In this document: piece by piece, positions 7,369-14,975 of the stretch
Numbering within the stretch: position 1 is the first letter of the stretch
Layout of the letters: each line of letters opens with the position of its first letter
Origin: Bradyrhizobium sp. AS23.2
GTDB taxonomy: Bacteria; Pseudomonadota; Alphaproteobacteria; Rhizobiales; Xanthobacteraceae
DNA: 34,410 nucleotides
Assembly (NCBI RefSeq): GCF_001908185.1
Contig: NZ_LGHM01000090.1
Location: 1-34,410, forward strand
Direction: 5' to 3'
The notes under the pieces: model-generated
Databases searched by the model: none
Seen by the model: only the letters and a program-made list of their open reading frames with translations
Told to the model about the DNA's origin: nothing
Made by a program: the position numbers and the translations under genes

Positions 7369-7590
7369 TCAGACCTCCAGGACGGCGACCGTGTTGCCCT
7401 CGTTGACGGCTGCCCCCTCTTCGACGGCGATTTTCACCACCACGCCATCCGCTTCCGCCAAGACTGGAATTTCCATCTTCATAGACTCGATCAGGATGAG
7501 CGTGTCACCCTTTGCGACGCGCTTGCCCAGCTCGGTCTCCACCTTCCAAACGAAACCGCTGACCTCGGATTTTGCTTCCAGCTTTGCCAT
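7369..7590 (-). CDS. Biotin carboxyl carrier (biotinyl-lipoyl domain) protein, 73 aa
   Basis: A stand-alone biotinyl domain that would carry CO2 on biotin between carboxylase active sites. The whole protein is one flattened beta-barrel with the biotin attachment motif ESMKM at residues 35-39, K38 being the lysine modified by biotin ligase; the IPVLAEADGVV stretch after it is also typical. The start at ATG 7590 matches the usual 70-75 aa length and has AAAGG upstream; an in-frame ATG at 7626 adds 12 residues without a ribosome binding site. It is the last gene of the leftward operon, 48 bp after the CoA-transferase stop. It is the only biotin carrier in the window, against two carboxyltransferases and no biotin carboxylase. 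Confidence 0.9.
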   Translation of the reverse strand: MAKLEAKSEVSGFVWKVETELGKRVAKGDTLILIESMKMEIPVLAEADGVVVKIAVEEGAAVNEGNTVAVLEV

Positions 7591-7638
7591 TCCAGAATAC
7601 CTTTCTGTTTTCTCAACGTTACTCATTCAGATGTTCGA

Positions 7639-8853
7639 TCATTTGCTGCCGAAGGCGCCCACGCGGGCAAGTTTCGCCAGCCGCTCCTCATTGCAGTTCA
7701 GCACGCGCCGGAGCGCGTCCATGGTCTGCGATCCCAGCAGCGGGGCACCGGACGGCTTGCGCATCGGCGTCTCCGAGAATTTTATCGGCAATCCGACATT
7801 GGGGATGTTGCCGAGCTTCTCATGCTGGGCCTCACCGAGGATATCCAGCGCGCGCACCTCGTCCGATTCTAGGGCTTCACCGACACTGCGCACCGCAGCG
7901 GCAGGAACGCCCACTCGTTGCATCGCGCTCAGCCAGTCTTCACGGCTTCCCTGGGACAGTGCGTTGCTGATGATCTCCTTGAGCACTTCGTTGTTGGCGC
8001 GGCGGCTGGCGCTGGTCCGAAAGCGCTCGTCGTCGGCGAGGTGCGGACTCTTCAGCACATCCCGCATCAATCGCCTGAATGTGCCGTCGTTCGCACAGGC
8101 AATGTAGAGTGGTCCTGTCATGGTCGCGAAGGAACCAACCGCTACCGCAGTCACCTGCCAATTTCCGAACCGCTTCGGGCTGACGCCCGACATGAGATAG
8201 CCCATGTGAAAATTGCCGAGCATGTTGACGGCCGCACCTAGCAGATTGGTCTCGATCAGCTGCCCCTTGCCGGTCCGCGCACGTGCGTGCAGCGCCGCGA
8301 GGATGGCGTTGCAGGAGAGCATCGCCGTTGCCATGTCCATGATCGACGATCCGGCCCGCGTTCCCTCGTCGTCCGGGCGCCCGTTCATCGAGATGAAGCC
8401 GCTCTCGGCCTGCGCGATCGGATCGAAGCCGAGGCGATCGGCGAACGGACCGCTGCGGCCATAAGCCGAGATCGAGCAATAGATCAGGCCCGGGTTGCGC
8501 TCTCTGAGCGTCGCATGGTCGAGACCAAGCCTTTGCATGACGCCGGCCGAGAAATTCTCGACGACGACGTCGGCCTTGTCCGCAAGCTCGAGAGCGACCT
8601 GGCGTCCGGCCTCGGTCTTCAGGTCGAGCGCGACGCTGTCCTTGTTACGGTTGGTCCACAGATAGGGTGCGCCCTCGCCGTCACGGTGCGGTGGATATTG
8701 CCGGAATCCGTCGCCCCCATCGGGCGATTCGATCTTGATCACCTCGGCGCCGAAATCGGCGAGGATCATCGTGCAGAACGGCCCGGCGATGAAATGGGTA
8801 AAATCGACGACACGCAGATCCGTCAGCGGCGTCTCGACCTCGCGCTCGCACAT
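7639..8853 (-). CDS. Family III CoA-transferase (CaiB/BaiF)
   Basis: Predicted to move CoA between carboxylic acids, 404 aa. The N-terminal Rossmann part contains DFTHFIAGPFCTMILADFGAEVIKIE, and the mid region has FDPIAQAESGF. D173 in SSIMDMATAM aligns with the nucleophilic aspartate (Asp169) of formyl-CoA transferase, so true transferase chemistry is more likely than racemisation. ATG 8853 with GGTGGG just upstream begins 11 bp after the carboxyltransferase stop; a much longer frame running into the upstream gene is read-through. It sits between a carboxyltransferase and the biotin carrier in the tetR-led leftward operon. Likely role: recycle CoA from product to incoming acid. Donor and acceptor cannot be named. 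Confidence 0.92.
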   Translation of the reverse strand: MCEREVETPLTDLRVVDFTHFIAGPFCTMILADFGAEVIKIESPDGGDGFRQYPPHRDGEGAPYLWTNRNKDSVALDLKTEAGRQVALELADKADVVVENFSAGVMQRLGLDHATLRERNPGLIYCSISAYGRSGPFADRLGFDPIAQAESGFISMNGRPDDEGTRAGSSIMDMATAMLSCNAILAALHARARTGKGQLIETNLLGAAVNMLGNFHMGYLMSGVSPKRFGNWQVTAVAVGSFATMTGPLYIACANDGTFRRLMRDVLKSPHLADDERFRTSASRRANNEVLKEIISNALSQGSREDWLSAMQRVGVPAAAVRSVGEALESDEVRALDILGEAQHEKLGNIPNVGLPIKFSETPMRKPSGAPLLGSQTMDALRRVLNCNEERLAKLARVGAFGSK

Positions 8854-8864
8854 CCCACCGGCCT

Positions 8865-10382
8865 TCAGAACGGCTCGATGACGCGCTTGCGCATCGCGCG
8901 CGGCGCGGGCTGTGGAAGCGTCTCCAGCGTCTTGACGAGGATGTCGCGCGTGTCCGCGGGATCGATCACATCGTCGTAGAGGAACTTGGCGCCGCTCTCG
9001 ACCGCCGTGTTCGAGCGCTTCAGCTCCGCGGTCAGGCTGGCGTGCAATTCGGTCCGCTCCTCCGGAGTCGCCGCAGCTTCGAGTTCTTTCGCGTAGATGA
9101 TATTGACTGCACCTTCGAGGCCCATGCCGCCGAACTCGGCGGTGGGCCAGGCGACAAGGATTGCCGGCTCGAGCGGGCGCGAACCCATGATGTAGTAGCC
9201 GAGGCCGTAGGCCTTGCGCAGCACGACCGTCAGCACCGGCACGGTAGCGTTGGCGAGCGCCGACAGCACGCGCGCGCTGTGACGCATCAGCCCGGTCTTT
9301 TCCACTTCTGGCCCGACCATCAGGCCGGGCGTGTCGCAGAGGACGACGAGTGGGATATCGAAAGCATCGCAGATCTGGATGAAACGGGCCATCTTCAGGC
9401 AGGCTGGCGTATCCATCGCGCCGGCCAGATACATCGGCTGATTGGCCACAATTCCGACCGTGCGGCCTGCAATGCGACCGAACGCCGTCACCGCCGCCTT
9501 GCCGTAGCCCGCCTTGACCTCCATCACGCTGTCGATGTCGCAAAGCGCCTGGATCACCGTGCGGACGTTGTAGGCTCGACGCGGATTTTCGGGCACCATA
9601 TCACGCAACACTGTCTGGTCCGACGCTTCGCCCGCCGGCTGCTGCATGTCGAAATAGCCGAGATATTTCTTCGCTGCCGCGATGGCCTCGGCCTCGTCCT
9701 TGACGAGGATGTCGATCACGCCCGAGGCCCAGTGCACCGACGCCGGGCCGATCTCTTCGGGCGTGTATTTCTTGCCGAGCGCGGCTTCGACCAGTGGCGG
9801 ACCCGCCATGCCCATGGCCGAATCCTCAGTGGCGATCAGGACATCGCACAGGCCGGCCAGGTTGGCGTGACCCGCGAACGCGCGGCCGGGCGAGATGCCG
9901 ACCGTCGGCACAAGGCCGGAAAGACGGGCGAAGACGACGAACGTCGGCGTCGAAGGCCTGGCGGTGACGTGCATGTCGTGTGGACGTGCGCCACCACCAT
10001 CGAGCCAGCAGACCACCGGCAACCGGTGCTTCTCGGCATGCATGAACATGCGCGAGATCTTCGCATGGTTCATCGCGCTCTGCGTGCCGGCATAGACCGA
10101 ATAATCGTAGAGGACCATATCGACCGGCCGCCCGCCGACCTTTGCCGTCCCCATCACTAGCCCGTCGGCCGCGCCTTCCATACCCTTTGTCGCAGGACGC
10201 ACCAGCCCGCCATATTCGACGAAGCTGTCCTGGTCTGCGATGGCCTCGACGGCCCGGCGCGCGGTCCAGCGTCCTCGTTTTTCCTGGCGCGCAACCGCAC
10301 CGGGACGCGCGGCGTCGAGACGCTCGGCCTGGGCATCGAGGACGAGCCTGAGATCAGCCCGCAATTTCGTATCGTCTCTCAT
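8865..10382 (-). CDS. Acyl-CoA carboxyltransferase subunit (PccB/MccB-like), copy 1
   Basis: Carboxyltransferase half of a biotin-dependent acyl-CoA carboxylase, 505 aa, two crotonase-like domains. The N-domain has WLDGGGARPHD (about 127-136) and, where PccB has a glycine-rich oxyanion loop (GPCAGGAVYSPA), it reads GRAFAGHANLAG (166-177). The C-domain has DTPGLMVG, RKAYGLGYY (389-397; PccB has RKAYGGAY) and AWPTAEFGGMGLEGA. Both loops that shape the oxyanion holes therefore differ from classical propionyl/acetyl-CoA enzymes, pointing to an unusual acyl-CoA substrate or reaction (inference). ATG 10382 overlaps the ligase stop (ATGA), so translation is coupled. No biotin carboxylase gene is adjacent; one could be supplied from elsewhere. 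Confidence 0.9.
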   Translation of the reverse strand: MRDDTKLRADLRLVLDAQAERLDAARPGAVARQEKRGRWTARRAVEAIADQDSFVEYGGLVRPATKGMEGAADGLVMGTAKVGGRPVDMVLYDYSVYAGTQSAMNHAKISRMFMHAEKHRLPVVCWLDGGGARPHDMHVTARPSTPTFVVFARLSGLVPTVGISPGRAFAGHANLAGLCDVLIATEDSAMGMAGPPLVEAALGKKYTPEEIGPASVHWASGVIDILVKDEAEAIAAAKKYLGYFDMQQPAGEASDQTVLRDMVPENPRRAYNVRTVIQALCDIDSVMEVKAGYGKAAVTAFGRIAGRTVGIVANQPMYLAGAMDTPACLKMARFIQICDAFDIPLVVLCDTPGLMVGPEVEKTGLMRHSARVLSALANATVPVLTVVLRKAYGLGYYIMGSRPLEPAILVAWPTAEFGGMGLEGAVNIIYAKELEAAATPEERTELHASLTAELKRSNTAVESGAKFLYDDVIDPADTRDILVKTLETLPQPAPRAMRKRVIEPF

Positions 10383-12010
10383 CGTGCGACCTTCAAATCT
10401 CCGGCGGTCAATTTTTCGCGCTTGAGGCGGATGCCCGCCTGCTCGCGATCCCACGTGTCGCCGGTCACGCCTTCCGAGCGCAGCGCGTGCTTTTCGATCT
10501 TCTGCGTCGGCGTCTTCGGCAACTCCGCCAGGAAGCGGATGTAGCGGGGCACCATGAAGTGCGGCAGACGCGGCGTCAGGAACGAGATGATCTCGAGCGG
10601 GTCGATGTCGGCGCCGGGCACCGGTGAGATTACCGCCATGACCTCGTCTTCAGCGAACTCGCTGGGAACGCCGACGACGGCACTCTCGCGCACCTTCGGA
10701 TGCGCCCCGATTTCCGCCTCGACCTCGAAGGAGGAGATATTCTCGCCGCGACGGCGAATGGCGTCCTTCATGCGATCGACGAAGAAGAAATTGCCCGCCT
10801 CGTCCCGGCGAAACGCGTCCCCAGTGTGGAACCAGCCGTTGCGCCAGGCGCGCGCGGTCGCCTCCGGATTGGCGTTGTAGCCGTGGTTCATCGTCCAGGG
10901 CTCATCGGCCCGGACCATCAACTCACCGACGGTGCCATGCGGCACCTCGACATCGTTCTCGTCGACGACCCGGGCTTCAAAGCCGGCGCGGACCCGCCCG
11001 CAGGTCTTGAGCACATCGGGATTCCGCACCGACACGATCGGGCACGAAATCTCGGTCATGTTGAAGACCGTATAGATGTCGACGCCGAAGCGGGCGGTGA
11101 ACTCCGCCGCGTCGTCGGCCAGCGGCACCATGATCGCCTGCCGGAACGAATGATCGCGGTCGCGGGAGGTTGGCGGCGCCTTCATAAGGAACGGAATCAT
11201 CGCGCCGAGCAGCGTCATCGTGGTGGCGCCGGTCCTGCGCACCGTGTCCCAGAAGGTCTGCGTATCAAACGCCTCGACCAGCGCGACAGAGCCGCCTCGT
11301 ACCAGCATGCGGTACACGCCGCTGGTGCCGCCGACATGGAACAAAGGCAGGTTGACCAGCGCGCGGTCGTCCGACGTCACGGTATCGATCGCCTCCGTCG
11401 TCGCCGCCAGATGGCGGTAGGACGACAGCACGCCTTTCGAGGGGCCCGTGGTGCCTGACGTGTAGATGACCGCATGCGTATCCCAGGGCATGATGGCGCG
11501 GGACGGATCAGCAAGCTCGCTCGTCGCAGAGGCAAGCGCATCTTCGGTCAGGCCGCGGATTCCGCTCAGGCCCGGCGGCGGGCTCCCTGATACCGCGACG
11601 AGCGTATCGAGCGCGGCCGTCTCCACCTCGGTGAGCCGCTCGGCAAGCCGTGCATCGGCGATCATCAGCCGCGCGCCGGAATTCTTGATCACATGGGCAA
11701 GTAGCCGGCCGCGATAGGAGATATTCACCGGCACATAGACAGCGCCGATGTAGTTCAGCGCGAACCAGACGGCGATCGCATGCGGACCGTTGGGGAGCCA
11801 GGACAGGACGAAATCGTCCTGCTTCACGCCGAGCGCCTGGAGGCTGGCGGCGACCCGGCGCACGTTTTCACGCAGCCGCGTGTAGGTCCACTCCTCTCCC
11901 GTCGACAGCACGATGAACGTCTTGTCGCCCCGCTCGCGCGCGTGGCGGTCGAGGAGATTGCGCAGCACGTATCTGTCCGATGGGGACAGCCGATCGTTGT
12001 CGCCACTCAT
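10379..12010 (-). CDS. Acyl-CoA ligase (CaiC-like, AMP-forming), copy 1
   Basis: AMP-forming ligase of 543 aa that activates a carboxylic acid to its CoA thioester. The phosphate loop YTSGTTGPSKGV is at 183-194, the adenine/acid pocket includes YTVFNMTE, the hinge region has GDAFRRDEAGNFFFVDRMKD, and the C-terminal catalytic lysine lies in KTPTQKIEKH. Overall pattern resembles crotonobetaine/carnitine-CoA ligase CaiC, a common best match for ligases of unknown acid. ATG 12010 is favoured by GGGAGG six bases upstream. It is the second gene after tetR (55-bp gap) and overlaps the carboxyltransferase start by 4 bp. A close paralogue (20385-22055) sits in the right wing; both end with a matching DTWDRE segment, suggesting duplication and divergence. 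Confidence 0.92.
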   Translation of the reverse strand: MSGDNDRLSPSDRYVLRNLLDRHARERGDKTFIVLSTGEEWTYTRLRENVRRVAASLQALGVKQDDFVLSWLPNGPHAIAVWFALNYIGAVYVPVNISYRGRLLAHVIKNSGARLMIADARLAERLTEVETAALDTLVAVSGSPPPGLSGIRGLTEDALASATSELADPSRAIMPWDTHAVIYTSGTTGPSKGVLSSYRHLAATTEAIDTVTSDDRALVNLPLFHVGGTSGVYRMLVRGGSVALVEAFDTQTFWDTVRRTGATTMTLLGAMIPFLMKAPPTSRDRDHSFRQAIMVPLADDAAEFTARFGVDIYTVFNMTEISCPIVSVRNPDVLKTCGRVRAGFEARVVDENDVEVPHGTVGELMVRADEPWTMNHGYNANPEATARAWRNGWFHTGDAFRRDEAGNFFFVDRMKDAIRRRGENISSFEVEAEIGAHPKVRESAVVGVPSEFAEDEVMAVISPVPGADIDPLEIISFLTPRLPHFMVPRYIRFLAELPKTPTQKIEKHALRSEGVTGDTWDREQAGIRLKREKLTAGDLKVAR

Positions 12011-12065
12011 TGGCGCCTCCCATTGCGCCGCCTTCAGGCGGTCGTTTATTTCGGCGCGAACGCCG

Positions 12066-12749
12066 TCAGTCGTTCTTCCGGCGGCCGGAAGCGTGTCCTC
12101 CCGCACCGTTCAGACGCTTGCGCAAGCCCGCGTCAATGAATGCGTGGATCTGCGCACGATTCGTTGCGAGACTCCTGGCATCGCCCTCGAGCAGCGACTG
12201 GATGATCAGGCCTCGCAGCATGCCGACCAGGATATTGGCCATCTTCGAACAATCGACCCCTTCGCGAAGCTCACCGCTGCGGCGCGCCTGCTCGAGGTGC
12301 CTGCGAAAGCCGTCATGGAAGCTGGCGCTGATGCCACGCGTGCGCGGCTGCAACTCCGGTATGGCGCAGAGAGATTCGACGAACAGCGAATAGAGCGCCG
12401 CGGTCGCCACGGGGCTCGCGCAGGCACTATCCACATGCGCATCAATCCGCGCCTGCACGGCATCGAGACCCGTCTTGTCGCCGATCGCCGTGCGCAGGCG
12501 CTCGGCAAACCAGCCTTCCATGAAATCCATCAGCGCATTCAGAAGCGCGAACTTCGTGCCGAAGCGCTCTGCCGGAAGCCCACGGCTGAAACCCGCGGCG
12601 ACGCCGATCTCGGCCAGCGTCGCACCCGCAGCGCCCTTCTGCGCGATGATCGACATCGCCGCGCGTAGCATGCGCGCATCTGACGCACGCCGCCGCTCGT
12701 CTTGCCGCGATGCAGGCTTTGTCTTGAGTTGGGGCGCTGGAGAAACCAT
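12066..12749 (-). CDS. TetR/AcrR-family transcriptional regulator (divergent cluster)
   Basis: One-component repressor, 227 aa. The N-terminal helix-turn-helix (about 43-62, ATLAEIGVAAGFSRGLPAE) is followed by a ligand-binding half with an ISASFHDGFRRHLEQAR helix. The start at 12749 is chosen because upstream codons run back through the intergenic operator. Its gene begins the leftward operon and faces the binding-protein gene at 12850; a 24-bp palindrome lies between them. By analogy with FadR/PsrA-like TetR proteins beside acyl-CoA genes, an acyl-CoA of the pathway is the likely inducer, releasing both wings and its own gene (inference). Confidence 0.9.
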   Translation of the reverse strand: MVSPAPQLKTKPASRQDERRRASDARMLRAAMSIIAQKGAAGATLAEIGVAAGFSRGLPAERFGTKFALLNALMDFMEGWFAERLRTAIGDKTGLDAVQARIDAHVDSACASPVATAALYSLFVESLCAIPELQPRTRGISASFHDGFRRHLEQARRSGELREGVDCSKMANILVGMLRGLIIQSLLEGDARSLATNRAQIHAFIDAGLRKRLNGAGGHASGRRKND

Positions 12750-12766
12750 GCCCGAAGTTAATAATC

Positions 12767-12790
12767 TACTTGCTGGTCGGTCAACAAGTA
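12767..12790. promoter_or_regulatory. Palindromic operator between the divergent wings
   Basis: Perfect 6-bp arms TACTTG (12767-12772) and CAAGTA (12785-12790) around a 12-bp spacer, CTGGTCGGTCAA, that is itself partly symmetric. Size and spacing suit a TetR-family dimer or dimer pair. It overlaps plausible promoter elements for both directions: rightward TTGCTG (12770-12775) with TATGAT (12792-12797), spacer 16; leftward TTGACC (12784-12779) with TATTAA (12763-12758), spacer 15. Binding would thus block both wings at once. Assignment to the adjacent TetR is by position. Confidence 0.65.
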
Positions 12791-12797
12791 TTATGAT
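12770..12797 (+). promoter_or_regulatory. Putative sigma-70-type promoter of the rightward operon
   Basis: -35-like TTGCTG at 12770-12775 and -10-like TATGAT at 12792-12797 with a 16-bp spacer. It lies about 50 bp upstream of the binding-protein start and is covered by the palindromic operator. The -10 matches consensus at five of six positions, the -35 only partly. Confidence 0.4.
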
Positions 12798-12849
12798 TAC
12801 CCCAAATTGCGGCCGACACAAGAGCCGCTCATCCGGGAGATGAAAACGC

Positions 12850-14085
12850 ATGCGCTCGACGCCCGCAATCCCTTTGCTTGCCCGCAACGTAATCGACAGG
12901 CGCGCGCTGCTGCGCCTCGCTGCACAGCTCGGCGTTGCCTCGTTTGCCGGCCCCGCATTTGCGCAACAACAGCAAGCTTTCAAGGTCGGCTGGATCAGGC
13001 CGACGACGGGCCGTCTCGCCTCGTCCTTTGCCCCTCTCTATTTCGGCGGCCTCATTGCTGTGGATGAAATCAATGCCGCCGGCGGCATTCTGGGTCGCCA
13101 GATCGCGCGCGTCGAAGAGGATGACGAGGCGTCACCGGCGAAGGAACCCGGCATCGTGCGCAAGCTGCGCGAACAGGATATCGGATGTTTTGTCGGACCC
13201 ACCGGCAGCTCGCAATCCCTTGCGTCGATCGCAGCCACGACATCAGCGAAGACCATCCAGGCGACCTATGCGGCCGCCGCGGAAGCCGGCGATGGCCGCA
13301 AATATCCCTATCACTACCAGATCATGTTCAACACCGATCAGCAGGCCGACGTCTGCGTCGAATACATGGTCCGCACGCTGGGTCTGAAGAAGATCGGCAT
13401 CCTCCAGGAAAACACGGCCTTCGGCGAGCAGGGAACAGCCGCAACAAAAGCCATCCTGCAGAAGAAGTTCGGCCTCACGCCGGTCAGCGAGCAGGTCTAT
13501 CCGATCTCCGCGCCCGATCTGTCGGCTTACATCGCCAACCTGCAGAAATCAGGCGCGGACGGCGTAATCGGCTGGATCGCGAACGTCCCCAATGCCGCGA
13601 TGATCTTCAACGCCATGAAGACGCTAAAGTGGTTCCCGCCGGTCACTGGTCACAGTGGCCTGATGTTGCCGGCCCTGTTCGATCTCGTGCCGGCCGAGGC
13701 CGTGAAAAACGTGTTTGCGACCTACTATCGCAACTTCACCTGGACCGACACGGAGCAACCCGGGACGCGGCAGCTCGAGTTCGCCAAGAAGCTTGCGCAA
13801 TACCCGGAATCGAAGGGCTACGAGGTCAACGTCGCCGCCGCGCCCTACTACGATTTTCTTTATTGCCTGAAGGCAGCGATCGAGTCGGAAAAGAGCTTCG
13901 AGCCCGAAGCCATAAAGCGCGGGCTCGATAGTCTCAAGAACCACAAGGGCCTGCTGGGCGACATTTCCTTCACGCCTGAAAACCATTCGGGGATCGGGGC
14001 AAAGGACGTCGTGCTCGTATCGGTGGCGTCGGGACAGGATCCGCGCGCCATGGGTTGCCTGCGCGCCCGCGCGGCCGGTCAGTGA
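12850..14085 (+). CDS. Tat-exported branched-chain-type (HAAT) substrate-binding protein, copy 1
   Basis: Periplasmic receptor of 411 aa for an ABC importer. A twin-arginine signal is visible: IDRRALLRLAAQLGVASFAG with cleavage after AFA near residue 38. The mature protein is of the Peripla_BP_6/AmiC-FmdD type: VGWIRPTTGRLASS, INAAGGILGRQI, GPTGSSQSLA, KIGILQENTAFGEQ and a C-terminal KGLLGDISFTPENH. ATG 12850 has GGGAGA about ten bases upstream. It leads the rightward operon, 11 bp before livH, and probably delivers the pathway substrate. It is a clear paralogue of the protein at 19176-20378, with long shared blocks such as EEDDEASPA and KSFEPE. Subfamily members bind amides, urea or carboxylates, so the ligand is open. 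Confidence 0.92.
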   Translation: MRSTPAIPLLARNVIDRRALLRLAAQLGVASFAGPAFAQQQQAFKVGWIRPTTGRLASSFAPLYFGGLIAVDEINAAGGILGRQIARVEEDDEASPAKEPGIVRKLREQDIGCFVGPTGSSQSLASIAATTSAKTIQATYAAAAEAGDGRKYPYHYQIMFNTDQQADVCVEYMVRTLGLKKIGILQENTAFGEQGTAATKAILQKKFGLTPVSEQVYPISAPDLSAYIANLQKSGADGVIGWIANVPNAAMIFNAMKTLKWFPPVTGHSGLMLPALFDLVPAEAVKNVFATYYRNFTWTDTEQPGTRQLEFAKKLAQYPESKGYEVNVAAAPYYDFLYCLKAAIESEKSFEPEAIKRGLDSLKNHKGLLGDISFTPENHSGIGAKDVVLVSVASGQDPRAMGCLRARAAGQ

Positions 14086-14095
14086 AGGCAGGCCG

Positions 14096-14974
14096 ATGGA
14101 TATCGACGTCCTCGCGCATGGAATAGTCGCCGGCAGCCTCTATGCATTGGTCGCCGTGAGTTTCAACATTCTCTACCGGCCCACGAACGTGTTCAATTTC
14201 GCGCAGGGCGAGCTTGTGATGCTCGGCGCGATGATCTTTGCGAGCCTCACCTCGCTCGCAGGCATGCCCTGGCTGGTCGCCTTCGCGGGAACGCTCGTTG
14301 CCGTCGGATGCATCGGGCTAGTCGAGGAGCGTATCGCGGTTGCTCCCATCCTCGCGCGGTCGCAGACGGGAACAGGCTGGGTCATCACGACGCTCGCGAC
14401 CTCCCTGATCATCTCTAATCTCGTCGGACGCTTTTGGGGACCCGATCCGATCCTGGTCAAGCCGCCCGCACTGCTCAGCATGGATTCGCTCGACATCGGC
14501 GCATCGCGCATCTCGTCCTACGAGATCGCGCTCGTCCTCGTGACGCTGGTTCTCGTCGCTATCGTCGAGAGGGTGTACCGCACCCTCAAAGGCAAGGCCG
14601 TCATGGCGGTCGCCGAAGATCGCGAGGCTGCCCTGCTGCGCGGCATCGATCCCGGCAGCCTCGGCCGCTGGTCCTTCTTCCTGGGTGCAGCCTTCGCAGC
14701 CATGACCGGCGTTCTCGCCGCGCCTATTCTCTATGCGTCGACCTCTCTTGGACCGGACTTGCTGCTCAAGGGCTTCGCAGCCGCTGCGGTCGGGTCGATC
14801 GGCAACAACCGCGGGGCTCTGATTGCCGGATACGTCATCGGCGTGACGGAAGCGGTCGGCGCCTCCCTGCTGTCGCCCGGCTACCAGGAAGCGGTGATCT
14901 TTATCGTCGTGCTGGCCGTCCTGCTGTTGAAGCCGGAGGGGTTATTCGGCAGCCCGAACGCGCGGACGGTCTGA
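14096..14974 (+). CDS. livH: HAAT ABC transporter permease LivH-like
   Basis: Inner-membrane permease of 292 aa with about eight hydrophobic segments. Family signatures are GSLYALVAVSFNILYRPTNV near the N-terminus, NFAQGELVMLGAM and a conserved cytoplasmic loop with AVAEDREAALLRGID before GAAFAAMTGVLAAP. The loop is the coupling helix that contacts the ATPases. ATG 14096 follows the binding-protein stop by 10 bp with AAGGCAGG upstream; its stop is separated by one base from the fused livM-livG start. It pairs with the N-terminal half of the next protein to form the channel. Confidence 0.92.
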   Translation: MDIDVLAHGIVAGSLYALVAVSFNILYRPTNVFNFAQGELVMLGAMIFASLTSLAGMPWLVAFAGTLVAVGCIGLVEERIAVAPILARSQTGTGWVITTLATSLIISNLVGRFWGPDPILVKPPALLSMDSLDIGASRISSYEIALVLVTLVLVAIVERVYRTLKGKAVMAVAEDREAALLRGIDPGSLGRWSFFLGAAFAAMTGVLAAPILYASTSLGPDLLLKGFAAAAVGSIGNNRGALIAGYVIGVTEAVGASLLSPGYQEAVIFIVVLAVLLLKPEGLFGSPNARTV

Positions 14975-14975
14975 C

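Noticed and set aside
8854..9543. N-terminal extension of the CoA-transferase to 634 aa
   Set aside because: The extra residues are an alternate frame of the carboxyltransferase gene; ATG 8853 with a ribosome binding site gives the normal family length.
9042..10160. 372-aa plus-strand open frame
   Set aside because: Antisense to carboxyltransferase copy 1; His/Arg/Asp-rich translation with no fold signature.
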